Position numbers and translations under genes: made by a program. From positions 1 to 22,272 of the forward strand of contig CALFZE010000093.1 of assembly GCA_937952285.1 (NCBI GenBank): a stretch of 22,272 bases of DNA. The letters run 5' to 3'. The notes beneath the pieces were generated by a model. The model searched no databases and was not told the DNA's origin. It worked only from the letters and a program-made list of their open reading frames with translations. This DNA comes from UBA2428 sp002343545 (lineage in GTDB: Bacteria; Bdellovibrionota; UBA2428). Shown piece by piece: positions 6,921 through 14,395 of this stretch (its first letter is position 1; every line of letters begins with the position of its first letter).

Positions 6921-7724
6921 ATGGCCGACGAGTCCGGGCAGACGATCATCATCAAGAAGATCAAGAAGGGCGGCCATGGTCACCATGGCGGCGCCTGGAA
7001 GGTCGCTTACGCCGACTTCGTGACGGCGATGATGGCCTTCTTCCTCTTGCTCTGGATTCTCGGACAAAGCCAGGAAACCAAAGAAGGAGTCCAGCGCTAC
7101 TTCAACGACCCACTCAAGTACCTCTTCGGTTCGGAGAGCATTTTCACGGGTCTCTTCGACGGAGGCAAAGGCAAACAGGCCGTCAACGCGGAGCAGACGG
7201 GCGGCTTCACGGATTCCACGAAGGCCGGCGGCCTCTCGCGCATGCACCTGCTCGCGACCAAGATCGAGGACGGCATGCAACCCTTCGAACCCGAAGTCTT
7301 CGGCTTCCGCTCGCACCCGGACCGCATCCAGTTCGCGATCACCGCGCAATCCATGTTTTCGCCGGGTAGCGCGCTCCTGCGCGCGGAGTCCGAGCCTCTC
7401 CTGAACCGGATCGCGAACCTTCTCAAACCGATCAACGCCCACATCATGATCGAAGCCCACACCGACGACCTTCCGGTCGAAAGCCCGCAGTTCGAGACGA
7501 ACTGGGAGCTGTCGGCGGCGCGAGCCGCGACCGTCGTACGCTACTTCATCGAAGGTCACCAGTTCGACCCCGCCAAGATCACGGCGATGGCGGCCTCGGC
7601 CTACCGACCCGTGGCGGACAATCGGACGCCCGAAGGGCGCGCCAAGAACCGTCGCGTCGACGTCTACGTCATCCCGGACGCCGAGAACCGATTCAACTTC
7701 CGCAAACCGGCGAACGAAAACTGA
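6921..7724 (+). CDS. motB: Flagellar motor stator protein MotB
   Basis: A 267-residue protein with a short Lys/His-rich cytoplasmic N-terminus and one membrane helix (YADFVTAMMAFFLLLWILG). The ion-binding Asp32 sits at the same number as in E. coli MotB. After the plug/linker region, the periplasmic OmpA-like domain carries IEAHTDDLPV and NWELSAARA, the peptidoglycan-binding signature, and later GRAKNRRVDV. It anchors the stator to the cell wall. It lies 3 bp after motA, so the two are certainly co-transcribed. The stop is 6 bp from the convergent lipoprotein gene, leaving no room for a separate terminator. Confidence 0.96.
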   Translation: MADESGQTIIIKKIKKGGHGHHGGAWKVAYADFVTAMMAFFLLLWILGQSQETKEGVQRYFNDPLKYLFGSESIFTGLFDGGKGKQAVNAEQTGGFTDSTKAGGLSRMHLLATKIEDGMQPFEPEVFGFRSHPDRIQFAITAQSMFSPGSALLRAESEPLLNRIANLLKPINAHIMIEAHTDDLPVESPQFETNWELSAARAATVVRYFIEGHQFDPAKITAMAASAYRPVADNRTPEGRAKNRRVDVYVIPDAENRFNFRKPANEN

Positions 7725-7730
7725 TCGCGT

Positions 7731-8117
7731 CTAGAGACCAAGGTCCGAGGCGCGCTTCCACATCTTCAGGTGCTCGCCTTCGAAGTCGAGCAAGTAGACG
7801 TCGTAGATCGCGCGGCGCTTGGAGATATTGAGCGCGCCGGGATTCTGGACCGGCGGGGGTTGAACGCCGATGGGATCCGGCGTGTAGGGGGTCGCGTGTG
7901 ACTCCGCGAGATCAAAGAGAACCTCGCAACGCGAAACCCCTTGCGATCCGCCCCGGCAGTTCCCCACGACGACTCCGAGTTTCTCGACTTCGCCCTTCGT
8001 CATACCGACGCGCAATCCGTCCGAGAACTTCGCACTTTGGTCGCGCCCGTTTTCCTTCTTCGAGGAAGCACACGCCACCAAGACCGCTAACGCGACGATA
8101 CCCAGCCATCTGCTCAT
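7731..8117 (-). CDS. Small lipoprotein, possibly SmpA/BamE-like
   Basis: A 128-residue protein. The N-terminus MSRWLGIVALAVLVAC is a lipoprotein signal with the lipobox LVAC, so the mature chain is a lipidated protein of about 112 residues. The mature segment GLRVGMTKGEVEKLGVVVGNC resembles the helix following the GMT motif in SmpA/BamE-type proteins, and YDVYLLDFEGEHLKMW could be a strand of that fold. The similarity is weak, so a BamE-like role is only a suggestion. A Pro-rich stretch (PIGVQPPPVQNP) is unusual for that fold. The ATG at 8117 is chosen because it starts the lipoprotein signal; the frame runs upstream to 8213 without support. Confidence 0.7.
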   Translation of the reverse strand: MSRWLGIVALAVLVACASSKKENGRDQSAKFSDGLRVGMTKGEVEKLGVVVGNCRGGSQGVSRCEVLFDLAESHATPYTPDPIGVQPPPVQNPGALNISKRRAIYDVYLLDFEGEHLKMWKRASDLGL

Positions 8118-8252
8118 GTCCGAACGATAGCACGCGTCCGAAAGCGATGGAAATTTGACGATCCTCGCGTCGAGGAGGCGCGTCGGGGGCAAAGTGCTCG
8201 GTTTCGCTTCCACCGCTCATAACGTAGGATCTAAGGACCACAGGAGGACCCC

Positions 8253-9311
8253 TTGAAAGCATTTCGAATTCTGACCGCATCGACCCTCGCCACCCTGTTC
8301 GCGGCCGCGGCGCAAGCCCAAACGATCTCGATCACGAACCGGACCTACGGAACCATCGCCACGATTCCGGGCGCGCAATCCATCATCGATACCCAGCTCG
8401 ACACCCTCCAGAGCGAAATCAACAAAGCGCTTCCCGGCTGGGAATCCAACAAGGTCGCCAACGCGACGGCGCTCGCCGGATCGGGCCTCGGCGCCGATTA
8501 CTCGGACGTCTTCTCGTGGGCCCTCCTCGGCGGCAACGTCGGCGTAAGCGCCGGCAGCAATATCTTCAGCTTCATGAAGGGCGACGCCAAGCTCGACACC
8601 CTCCCGGCCGTCGGCGCGCAGGGGAACGTTCTCCTGGGTTTTAACCTCGGCCAGCTCGCAAAAGCGAAGTTCGGCTTCTTCGACATGTCGAAGCTCAAAG
8701 TCTACGCGAGCTTCTTCTCGTACAGCCACAACATCAACTTCGACGATTTCGGTCTGGACGCCAGCGTTTCACACTGGAGCTTGAAGGGCCAATATAAGCT
8801 CTTCTCGGGCGTCGGCCCCGGGCTCGCGCGCTGGACCGGCGTCGACATCACCTCGGGCCTCAGCCAATCGAAGACGACCCTCAAGCTCTCGACCTCGATC
8901 TCGCAATCCGTCGACGTCGACGGCGTTCCGGGCGTCACGAGCTTTAGCTTCACGGGCAAACCCGTCATCGACATCGACTCGAGCGTCTTCGTGATTCCGG
9001 TCGACGTTTCGACGGGCGTCCAGCTCGGTTACTTCCTGAACCTCTACGCGGGCCTCGGACTCGATTTCGTGTTCGGATCTTCCAAGATTCCGGCCGCCGA
9101 CTTCGGCGACATCTCGGGCAGCGGCGCGGCCGCGTCCGAGATCACGGCCGACGTCCTCCTCTCCGAGACTTCGGGCAGCCCGACCGTCGCGAACATGCGT
9201 TACTTCGCCGGACTCGGCCTCGACGGCAAGGTCATCGGAACCTTCGTTCAGTTCAACGGCAACGTGACCGGCCAACTCGGCGGCACGGTCGGCGTGCGCG
9301 CCTACTGGTAA
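8253..9311 (+). CDS. Putative outer-membrane barrel protein
   Basis: A 352-residue exported protein starting at TTG, five bases after a perfect AGGAGG. The signal peptide is MKAFRILTASTLATLFAAAAQA. The mature protein has few charges and is rich in Ser, Gly, Phe, Val and Leu, with alternating strand patterns (for example GNVLLGFNLGQLAKAKFGFF and LKVYASFFSYSHNINF), and it ends in GGTVGVRAYW with a C-terminal aromatic residue, as outer-membrane barrels do. I do not recognise the family. A strong intrinsic terminator follows directly, so this is a single-gene unit. Confidence 0.75.
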   Translation: MKAFRILTASTLATLFAAAAQAQTISITNRTYGTIATIPGAQSIIDTQLDTLQSEINKALPGWESNKVANATALAGSGLGADYSDVFSWALLGGNVGVSAGSNIFSFMKGDAKLDTLPAVGAQGNVLLGFNLGQLAKAKFGFFDMSKLKVYASFFSYSHNINFDDFGLDASVSHWSLKGQYKLFSGVGPGLARWTGVDITSGLSQSKTTLKLSTSISQSVDVDGVPGVTSFSFTGKPVIDIDSSVFVIPVDVSTGVQLGYFLNLYAGLGLDFVFGSSKIPAADFGDISGSGAAASEITADVLLSETSGSPTVANMRYFAGLGLDGKVIGTFVQFNGNVTGQLGGTVGVRAYW

Positions 9312-9329
9312 TCGCGCCTCGCGTCCTCG

Positions 9330-9366
9330 AAGCCCGGCCCCGCTCGGCGGGGTCGGGCTTTTTTTA
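9330..9366 (+). terminator. Rho-independent terminator
   Basis: AAGCCCGGCCCCG pairs with CGGGGTCGGGCTT across a short CTCGG loop (one G-T wobble), followed by seven or more T residues. It ends the barrel gene at 9311 and stands just before the convergent membrane-protein gene. Confidence 0.92.
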
Positions 9367-9371
9367 TTCCC

Positions 9372-9752
9372 CTAACGGAACATCGACAAGAAGAGCGCGG
9401 CGCCAAGCGGCACGAAGATCACGACCGCCAAGGTCATCACCCCGCTGAACAAGGCCCAGCCCAATCGGCGCTCTTCCGGAACTCGTTCGATCCAAGTCGG
9501 AGCCACGCGAAACGCGAGCAGTTGAACGAGGACCGCCGCCAAAACGACAACGCTGATCAAAAGCATCGGACGCGATTCGCGCCAACTCGGTCCAAGCGCC
9601 CGATATAAGTTCCAAGCCGAGAACGAAGAAAACAGACTCCAGGCGAAGAGTCCCGAATCCCAGACCCGGCGCGCGAGCCAAATGTTCACGGGGTGAACGA
9701 AGAGAAAAACCCCAAAGAGAGTTCCCACGAGATAAGCGACTTCGGCCTTCAT
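9372..9752 (-). CDS. Small integral membrane protein
   Basis: A 126-residue protein with four predicted membrane helices: VAYLVGTLFGVFLFVHPVNI, a central helix around GLFAWSLFSSFSAW, MLLISVVVLAAVLVQLLAF, and LFSGVMTLAVVIFVPLGAALF. No catalytic or transport motif is evident and I do not recognise the family. The ATG at 9752 is preceded by AGAGG at a suitable distance; an upstream start at 9782 adds ten residues without support. It is divergent from the 71-residue gene at 9909. Confidence 0.65.
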   Translation of the reverse strand: MKAEVAYLVGTLFGVFLFVHPVNIWLARRVWDSGLFAWSLFSSFSAWNLYRALGPSWRESRPMLLISVVVLAAVLVQLLAFRVAPTWIERVPEERRLGWALFSGVMTLAVVIFVPLGAALFLSMFR

Positions 9753-9832
9753 CGCCTCTGATCTATATCCCGGGCGACCCAACGTCTAATCAAAGCTAAT
9801 CCAATAAGATCATTGGGAATTTAAAACTTAAC

Positions 9833-9860
9833 TCAAGTTTATTTTGAGCCCGCCCGATAT
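9833..9860 (+). promoter_or_regulatory. Sigma-28 (FliA)-type promoter for the 71-residue protein
   Basis: TCAAGTTT (9833-9840) matches the FliA -35 TAAAGTTT at 7 of 8 positions. After 12 bp, CCCGATAT (9853-9860) matches the -10 GCCGATAA at 6 of 8. The spacing and the leading C of the -10 are the same as in the motA promoter of this window. The predicted transcript starts about 40 bp before the ATG, leaving room for the AGGAGG ribosome-binding site. Confidence 0.6.
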
Positions 9861-9908
9861 TCGACGCATTCTCGATTCATCCGTTCCCTTTAACAGGAGG
9901 CACGTTAG

Positions 9909-10124
9909 ATGAGTCAGCCCAAGATCCTCGGAGACGCGTTCAAGACCGCCGGCTACAGCTCGGAAGAAGCCTACTTCTTCGACCTCAACCGAAAAAATCT
10001 GATCGATTTCAAACAAAAACTCAAAGAAGCCGAGGAACGAAAACAAAAGGCCGGCGAGAAACGCGAAGCCTCCTCGTCCACGGGCGCCGACGTCGTCGAG
10101 TTTCCGCACAAAAAAGCCGCCTAG
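9909..10124 (+). CDS. Small charged protein, putative FliA-regulon member
   Basis: A 71-residue protein with a clear AGGAGG eight bases before its ATG. The N-terminal third (MSQPKILGDAFKTAGYSSEE) is followed by AYFFDLNRKNLIDFKQ and then a Lys/Glu/Arg-rich segment (residues ~38-55) likely to be a single long helix. The end is VVEFPHKKAA. There is no signal peptide or membrane segment, so it is cytosolic. I do not recognise a named family. The sigma-28-like promoter upstream, built like the one before motA, suggests expression with the late flagellar genes. A structural or regulatory role in motility is inference only. Confidence 0.8.
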   Translation: MSQPKILGDAFKTAGYSSEEAYFFDLNRKNLIDFKQKLKEAEERKQKAGEKREASSSTGADVVEFPHKKAA

Positions 10125-10151
10125 TTCCATCCAAACGCGCGCCTCTGCCGT

Positions 10152-10185
10152 CCGCAGTCGGAGAACCGTCATTTTCCGTCTGCGG
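10152..10185 (+). terminator. Hairpin after the 71-residue gene
   Basis: CCGCAGTCGG (10152-10161) pairs with CCGTCTGCGG (10176-10185) with one T-T mismatch across a 14-nt loop. It lies 27 bp after the stop codon. No T-tract follows, so intrinsic termination is uncertain. Confidence 0.4.
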
Positions 10186-10206
10186 CTTCGCTGCAATAAT
10201 CGGGGG

Positions 10207-11118
10207 ATGCCATTCCGCACGAAACTTAGCCTACTGAGCCTAACTCTCGTCGCGTCGATCTCGACTCGAGCGGGTATCACCTATCCGCCTTCGGCTCTCG
10301 AGTCCCACTCGGCTCGTTTCGCCGAAACGAACTTCATCGATCAGCAGGGGAAGCTGACGGCTTCGCAACGCCAGGAAGCCAACCAGGAGCTCGTACGCGC
10401 CCTGGGCGAAACCCACGAGAGCGTGAAGGACCCCCAACGATTCCGCGGCTCGATCTCGGAAGCCAACGCCAAACGCCTCTACCAGATCCTCGAGTCCCAC
10501 TCCGTCGCGAGCTCCGCCGCTTCGTCGGCGCGCGATACGAAGGGCGGAATCGGCTTCTGCTTCGGGCGCGCTTACTTCGTGCACATCCGCGCGCTCGGCG
10601 CCGACTTCAATATGGCCCCCGACCAAATCCGAAAGATCTGGGTTACGGGCACCCTCAAGTCGGGCGGCATCACGTGGGGACACCACGTCGCGACGATGGT
10701 CAAAGCCGAAGGCAAGGGTTGGTGGGTCATCGATCCGGTGACCGGGCTCGTGAAAGCCGATCAATGGGTGGAAAAGTTGAAGGGATTCAATCCCTCGGGA
10801 GACGCGTCGTTCTTCGTCTCGGACGCCTCTCGCTTCTCGCCCTATAGCAATCTTCCCTACCGCAAGATCGACCTCGACGATCCCGCGAACTTCTACCTCA
10901 ACTTCTTCAACGATCTTCGTGACGTCGAACGCGAGCGCATCGAACTCGAAGAAGGCATCGGCGAAATCGCCGCCCAGAAAGAAAAACCGCGCCGGGTTGA
11001 TAGCCGCGCCCTTTTTCTGGATGCCGATCGAACCGAGCGCCGCATGCTTCGTGAGCGCGGCGTTCTGCGTCGCCTTTGGCGCGGTTGCGCGGATCGCATT
11101 CGGGAGATTTTCGACTGA
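10207..11118 (+). CDS. Secreted protein-glutaminase-like (papain-fold) protein
   Basis: A 303-residue protein with a signal peptide (MPFRTKLSLLSLTLVASISTRA, cleavage before GIT). The central region has the order and spacing expected of protein-glutamine glutaminase/transglutaminase-type folds: GFCFGRAYF with candidate nucleophile Cys118, WGHHVATMV with His159 or His160, and WWVIDPVTG with Asp176. Known members of this family deamidate glutamine side chains in proteins after export. The C-terminal third (from about residue 235) is highly charged and helical, ending in a basic tail. The ATG at 10207 sits right after GGGGG, an unusually short spacing. The next gene begins close after the stop. 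Confidence 0.65.
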   Translation: MPFRTKLSLLSLTLVASISTRAGITYPPSALESHSARFAETNFIDQQGKLTASQRQEANQELVRALGETHESVKDPQRFRGSISEANAKRLYQILESHSVASSAASSARDTKGGIGFCFGRAYFVHIRALGADFNMAPDQIRKIWVTGTLKSGGITWGHHVATMVKAEGKGWWVIDPVTGLVKADQWVEKLKGFNPSGDASFFVSDASRFSPYSNLPYRKIDLDDPANFYLNFFNDLRDVERERIELEEGIGEIAAQKEKPRRVDSRALFLDADRTERRMLRERGVLRRLWRGCADRIREIFD

Positions 11119-11156
11119 CCAAGAATCGCGTTTCCGCCGCCCCGCCGAAGTACCGA

Positions 11157-11759
11157 ATGCTCGCGCGGATCACGACCGCGTCGGTCAAGAAGTGCACGGG
11201 TAAGAGCTGGGATGAATGGGTCCATCTTCTCGACCGGGCAAAAGCGGATCGCTTCGAGAGGCCGCGACTCGTCGCGTTTCTCGGAAAGAAGCACCGACTC
11301 GGCCCCTGGTGGCAGCAGATGGTCGCGAGCGGCTACGAGATCGCGATCGGACGAAAAGTGGAAGGCCGCAATGCCAAGGGCGAGTACTCGCTCACCGCGA
11401 CCAAGACCTTCCCCGTGAGCCGCGAAGAGCTTTGGGATTTCCTCGTCTCCGAAAGAGGCTTTCGGACTTGGCTCGGATCATGGGCCGGACTCGAGCTCGC
11501 GAAAGGCGAGAGCTTCGAGACGACGGAGGGGCACGTGGGCGAAGTCCGGAGTTTCTTCGCCCCCGACCGATTGCGAATCAGCTGGCGCGATCCGGAATGG
11601 AAGAAGCCGACCTACGTTCAGATTTATTGCATCCCACGGCCAGGTCGCAAATGCATCGCCGCTTTCACGCACGAGAAAATTCCTTTCGTGCATCTGCGGG
11701 ATGAGCTGCGAAAACGTTGGAAGGGACGGCTCGAGGCCATTCAAGCGGCCCTCAAGTAA
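11157..11759 (+). CDS. DUF4287/SRPBCC-like protein
   Basis: A 200-residue cytosolic protein of two parts. Residues ~10-62 (KCTGKSWDEWVHLLDRA... GPWWQQMVASGYEIAIG) resemble the DUF4287 helical domain. Residues ~75-195 resemble an SRPBCC/AHSA1-type domain: a strand leading into FPVSREELWDFLVS, then FRTWLG, a glycine-rich turn (TTEGHVGEVRSF), LRISWRDPEW, and a C-terminal helix. Such domains form hydrophobic ligand cavities, but no ligand can be named. The start is uncertain. The frame is open through the 3' end of the preceding gene, and the first ATG is at 11157, giving the short lead seen in relatives. CTG at 11115, overlapping the upstream stop, is an alternative. Confidence 0.75.
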   Translation: MLARITTASVKKCTGKSWDEWVHLLDRAKADRFERPRLVAFLGKKHRLGPWWQQMVASGYEIAIGRKVEGRNAKGEYSLTATKTFPVSREELWDFLVSERGFRTWLGSWAGLELAKGESFETTEGHVGEVRSFFAPDRLRISWRDPEWKKPTYVQIYCIPRPGRKCIAAFTHEKIPFVHLRDELRKRWKGRLEAIQAALK

Positions 11760-11763
11760 GAAA

Positions 11764-11800
11764 GGTCCAGTCTCGGGGGGAAGGCATCCGAGACCGGACC
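11764..11800 (-). terminator. Terminator-like hairpin between convergent genes
   Basis: GGTCCAGTCTCGG (11764-11776) pairs with CCGAGACCGGACC (11788-11800): 13 positions with one mismatch and an 11-nt loop. Read on the minus strand it is followed by TTTCTTACTT, so it most likely terminates the 58-residue gene. It may also stop the plus-strand SRPBCC transcript. Confidence 0.65.
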
Positions 11801-11811
11801 GCGAGGACGAG

Positions 11812-11988
11812 CTAGCGCTTGTCCTTGTCGCCGAGATGTTCGATCTTGTCGCCGGCGTTGTAGATCGCGCGACCGGTCTTGGGCATACCGGCCTTTTGGA
11901 CCTTCTCGCCCGTACGCTCGAGCGCGTCGCCGACTTTCTTGGCAAAACCTTGTTTCTTCTGATGGGACTTGGGATTTCCTTGTTTCAT
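11812..11988 (-). CDS. 58-residue basic protein
   Basis: A short frame with an ATG at 11988 placed four bases after a strong GGAGGT ribosome-binding site, ending in TAG. The product is 58 residues and very Lys-rich. It begins MKQGNPKSHQKKQGFAKKVG, contains DALERTGEKVQKAGMPKTG and ends AIYNAGDKIEHLGDKDKR. It is probably two amphipathic helices, with no signal or membrane segment. I cannot name a family. Support for a real gene is the ribosome-binding site, a terminator-like hairpin right after the stop, and a patterned, low-complexity-free sequence. A nucleic-acid-binding or stress-type role would fit its charge but is not shown. Confidence 0.7.
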   Translation of the reverse strand: MKQGNPKSHQKKQGFAKKVGDALERTGEKVQKAGMPKTGRAIYNAGDKIEHLGDKDKR

Positions 11989-12034
11989 AAGACCTCCGCT
12001 CCGAGCATCAGCAAGGATCCTGCCACCGACGAGA

Positions 12035-12053
12035 AGCCGCGATTCCCGCGGCT
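12035..12053 (-). terminator. Possible hairpin after the PHP gene
   Basis: A perfect 7-bp stem, AGCCGCG / CGCGGCT, with a 5-nt loop, 50 bp downstream of the PHP lipoprotein stop and upstream of the 58-residue gene on the same strand. There is no clear T-tract (TCTCG follows). Confidence 0.3.
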
Positions 12054-12102
12054 GAGCGAGATCTTAGGGAAATCTATCGCCCCAAAGAGCCCCGCCGGGT
12101 CA

Positions 12103-13731
12103 TTAACGGAGCGTGCGTCGAATCCAAATCGGCGCCGTCCAAACTCGGTCTTGATCGCGCTGAGTCAGCTGAGCGAAGAGGTACTGCTCGCCTTCGAGCA
12201 GCGGAATATCGAAGACGCGCGGTTGACCGGCCCGTATCGATGGATCCAGCGGTCCGATCGGACGGTCGTAAACCTGCGAAGGCGCTCCCGACGGCAAGAC
12301 GGGACGAGCGCGAAACTCGATGAGCCTTTGGATGGTCGGGAACAGCATCTCTTTGCCTTCCCCAAGGTTCTCGCCCGCGCGATAATAGAAGACCCTCAAC
12401 GCGGCCATCGCGTCGGCCGCATCCGGGTCGTCGTAAGCGACGGTCAATCGCACGCTGGAGGCGCGCGTCTCGACGATGTCTCCCATGACCGCCTTTCCTT
12501 CCGGCAGCCGAGCGTAGATCAAGGCGCGCGCATTCTGGTCTTCCGAAGCGAAGGTCCGCCTTTCGTCCAAGGCACCGATAACGTCTTCTTCCGCGAGACT
12601 TCTCGCGAGAACTCCCGTCCGCGCCGAGGTCGCCGAGCCCCAGTTCATGTGGTGGTTGTCTTGATTCGCCGTGGGCGCCAACCGGAACCCCATATTGAGA
12701 TAGTGGATGTAATCGCGAATCTCGGGATCCAGGGAGCCGTGGCCGACCTTGCCGTTTCGCTTTCGTACCGTCTTGAACGCGACGCCGCTGTTCGTCGTGG
12801 CTCCGCCCGTCCTACCCACTTCGATCAAACGAAAAGGATCGCCCGAAGCCTCACGCATCGCCGAGTAGCTTCGCGTGAGCATATTGCGGTCAATGCTTTT
12901 TCCGGTCGGCTCCGCGCAGGCGCCCGGAACTCCCGTCACGTGGGCCCGATTCAAGAAGCAGCCCATCGGAGCAAAATCGTCCAGACCGTAGTCGTTCAGC
13001 AAGGCTTCCTTGCCGCCGCCGACGTGCGCGGAGAGCTCCTCCCACCAGAGATCTTGATTCACGTCCGGATGGTTGAACTGCAGGATGAACTTTTCGCCCC
13101 GACGACTCCGATCGGCGATCTCCCGGTAGGCCAGGTCGTAGCGGCCCGTAGGAAAGTAGAGCGGTTCGGTCGGACGCGGGGCCTCACTACGGATATGCCC
13201 CACGATGCCCAGGTGGTTGCCCGTGGACACCGAGCCGGCCTCCTGCCCCAAGCCGCAGTAAAAACTCCCGCCAAAGTCTTTGTTCAGAGTCTTCAGCAAC
13301 TTTTGTCGATCCGCAAAATCTTGGGCGCCGACGTCCGTCGTGTTTTCGCGACCGGACTTCGTATGTGGGGTCACGAAGAGAATATCGAGCCCGCCGCGCT
13401 CTTTCGCGTAACGACAAGCTTCCGAGAAATAATCCAAGAACTCGGCGTGCTCGATCTTCTCGTTCACCCCGGCGTCGTTGTTCCGGCAAGGTCGACCATC
13501 GTCGAAGGGCGGCTCCGCGCCGATCTGGCAAGGGTAGGTCTCCGGCTTTCCGCGCCCCATGAAATGATGGGAGTGGAGATTGGCCGAGTAGAATTTCAAT
13601 CCGAGCTCGCGCACGAGACGATCGAATCCGTTTTCCGCGGCGATCTCGCGCGTTGGTCCGGAGGCCGCGCACGAAAGCAGCCCCGAAATTCCCACAAATG
13701 CCGCGTAGCGCCTCGCCGTACTCCAAACCAT
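12103..13731 (-). CDS. PHP-type metal-dependent lipoprotein
   Basis: A 542-residue protein. The first 21 residues (MVWSTARRYAAFVGISGLLSC) form a lipoprotein signal ending in the acylated Cys21. The mature protein has metal-site motifs of the PHP (polymerase and histidinol phosphatase) superfamily, CehA-like branch: NLHSHHF with His52 and His54, LDILFVTPHTKSG, GQEAGS with GNHLGIVGH, LQFNHPD, and near the end of the domain TANQDNHHMNWG. A C-terminal strand-rich region of about 120 residues follows. PHP proteins hydrolyse phosphate esters; the substrate here is unknown. Because it is lipidated, it should act outside the cytoplasm. The ATG at 13731 is preferred over GTG at 13758 because it gives a normal signal peptide. 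The gene is divergent from the ASCH gene. Confidence 0.8.
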   Translation of the reverse strand: MVWSTARRYAAFVGISGLLSCAASGPTREIAAENGFDRLVRELGLKFYSANLHSHHFMGRGKPETYPCQIGAEPPFDDGRPCRNNDAGVNEKIEHAEFLDYFSEACRYAKERGGLDILFVTPHTKSGRENTTDVGAQDFADRQKLLKTLNKDFGGSFYCGLGQEAGSVSTGNHLGIVGHIRSEAPRPTEPLYFPTGRYDLAYREIADRSRRGEKFILQFNHPDVNQDLWWEELSAHVGGGKEALLNDYGLDDFAPMGCFLNRAHVTGVPGACAEPTGKSIDRNMLTRSYSAMREASGDPFRLIEVGRTGGATTNSGVAFKTVRKRNGKVGHGSLDPEIRDYIHYLNMGFRLAPTANQDNHHMNWGSATSARTGVLARSLAEEDVIGALDERRTFASEDQNARALIYARLPEGKAVMGDIVETRASSVRLTVAYDDPDAADAMAALRVFYYRAGENLGEGKEMLFPTIQRLIEFRARPVLPSGAPSQVYDRPIGPLDPSIRAGQPRVFDIPLLEGEQYLFAQLTQRDQDRVWTAPIWIRRTLR

Positions 13732-13862
13732 CCGAACAATTCTAACCGAATTTCCCACGAAGCAGCCTCGGATTCCCTTCGCATCCGATCAAGCCGCCAA
13801 AACCGACCGTCAAAGAAATGGATACGAGGCCAACTCCGCGTAAGTAGAATCGAGCCCGAACC

Positions 13863-14339
13863 ATGAGCGAGCGTATCGAAACCTACTGGCAGGAGTTTCT
13901 CTCGACTCAATCGATCGAAGTCCGACCAACGGCCTACACCGCATGGTCCTTTGGCAATACACCGGACATGGCGGATGAACTTGGTGAACTCGTACGCCGA
14001 GGCATCAAAAGGGCGACGACTTCACTCGGATGGATTTACGAAAAATTTCCCGAGGAAAACTTTCCGCTGGCGGGAGAGTACAGCGTTATCCTCAATTCCT
14101 CACGCGAGCCGCTTTGCATTATCCGAACGAGCGAAGTTTTCGCGCGAAAGTACTCCGAGATCGACGAAGCCTACGCACGAACGGAAGGCGAGGGCGACGG
14201 CAGCCTTGCTCACTGGCGCCGGGCCCACTGGGAGTTTTTCAAGGGCGCTTGCAAACTCGTGGGGCGCGAGCCCCACGAGGATATGCCGGTGATCTGCGAG
14301 ATTTTCGAACTCGTTTATCCGACGAATCCGTCCGTGTAG
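13863..14339 (+). CDS. ASCH-domain protein
   Basis: A 158-residue cytosolic protein with the ASCH pattern: WSFGNTPDMADELGELVRRGIKRAT, then FPLAGEYSVILNSSREPLCIIRTSEV, EIDEAYARTEGEGDGSLAHWRRAHWEFF, and PVICEIFELVYP at the end. ASCH domains share the PUA-like fold, are thought to bind RNA or nucleotides, and often occur alone as small mobile accessory genes. The stop codon is immediately followed by repeat R1 at 14340. The ribosome-binding site is weak. Together with the downstream GNAT gene it marks the left edge of the accessory island. Confidence 0.85.
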   Translation: MSERIETYWQEFLSTQSIEVRPTAYTAWSFGNTPDMADELGELVRRGIKRATTSLGWIYEKFPEENFPLAGEYSVILNSSREPLCIIRTSEVFARKYSEIDEAYARTEGEGDGSLAHWRRAHWEFFKGACKLVGREPHEDMPVICEIFELVYPTNPSV

Positions 14340-14392
14340 TTTGGCTTTACAAAGTGGCGCACCAGACTGGCGGACTTTAGAACCGCATGCGC
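14340..14392. repeat. tRNA-Arg-derived repeat R1
   Basis: A 53-bp copy that aligns without gaps to R3 (15599-15651) at 47 of 53 positions. Its centre holds a diverged copy of the tRNA-Arg 3' end (TGGCGCACCAGACTGG). The tRNA-like core is flanked by the arms AAAGT and ACTTT. It begins directly at the ASCH stop codon and ends 3 bp before the GNAT stop codon. Confidence 0.8.
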
Positions 14393-14395
14393 GGG

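Noticed and set aside
6120..7559. 479-codon minus-strand frame
   Set aside because: Antisense across both motA and motB, which are certain genes.
11701..13866. 721-codon open frame on the plus strand
   Set aside because: It lies antisense to the PHP lipoprotein gene, whose signal peptide and metal motifs are clear. The plus frame is Arg-rich with no domain and reflects GC-rich codon use.
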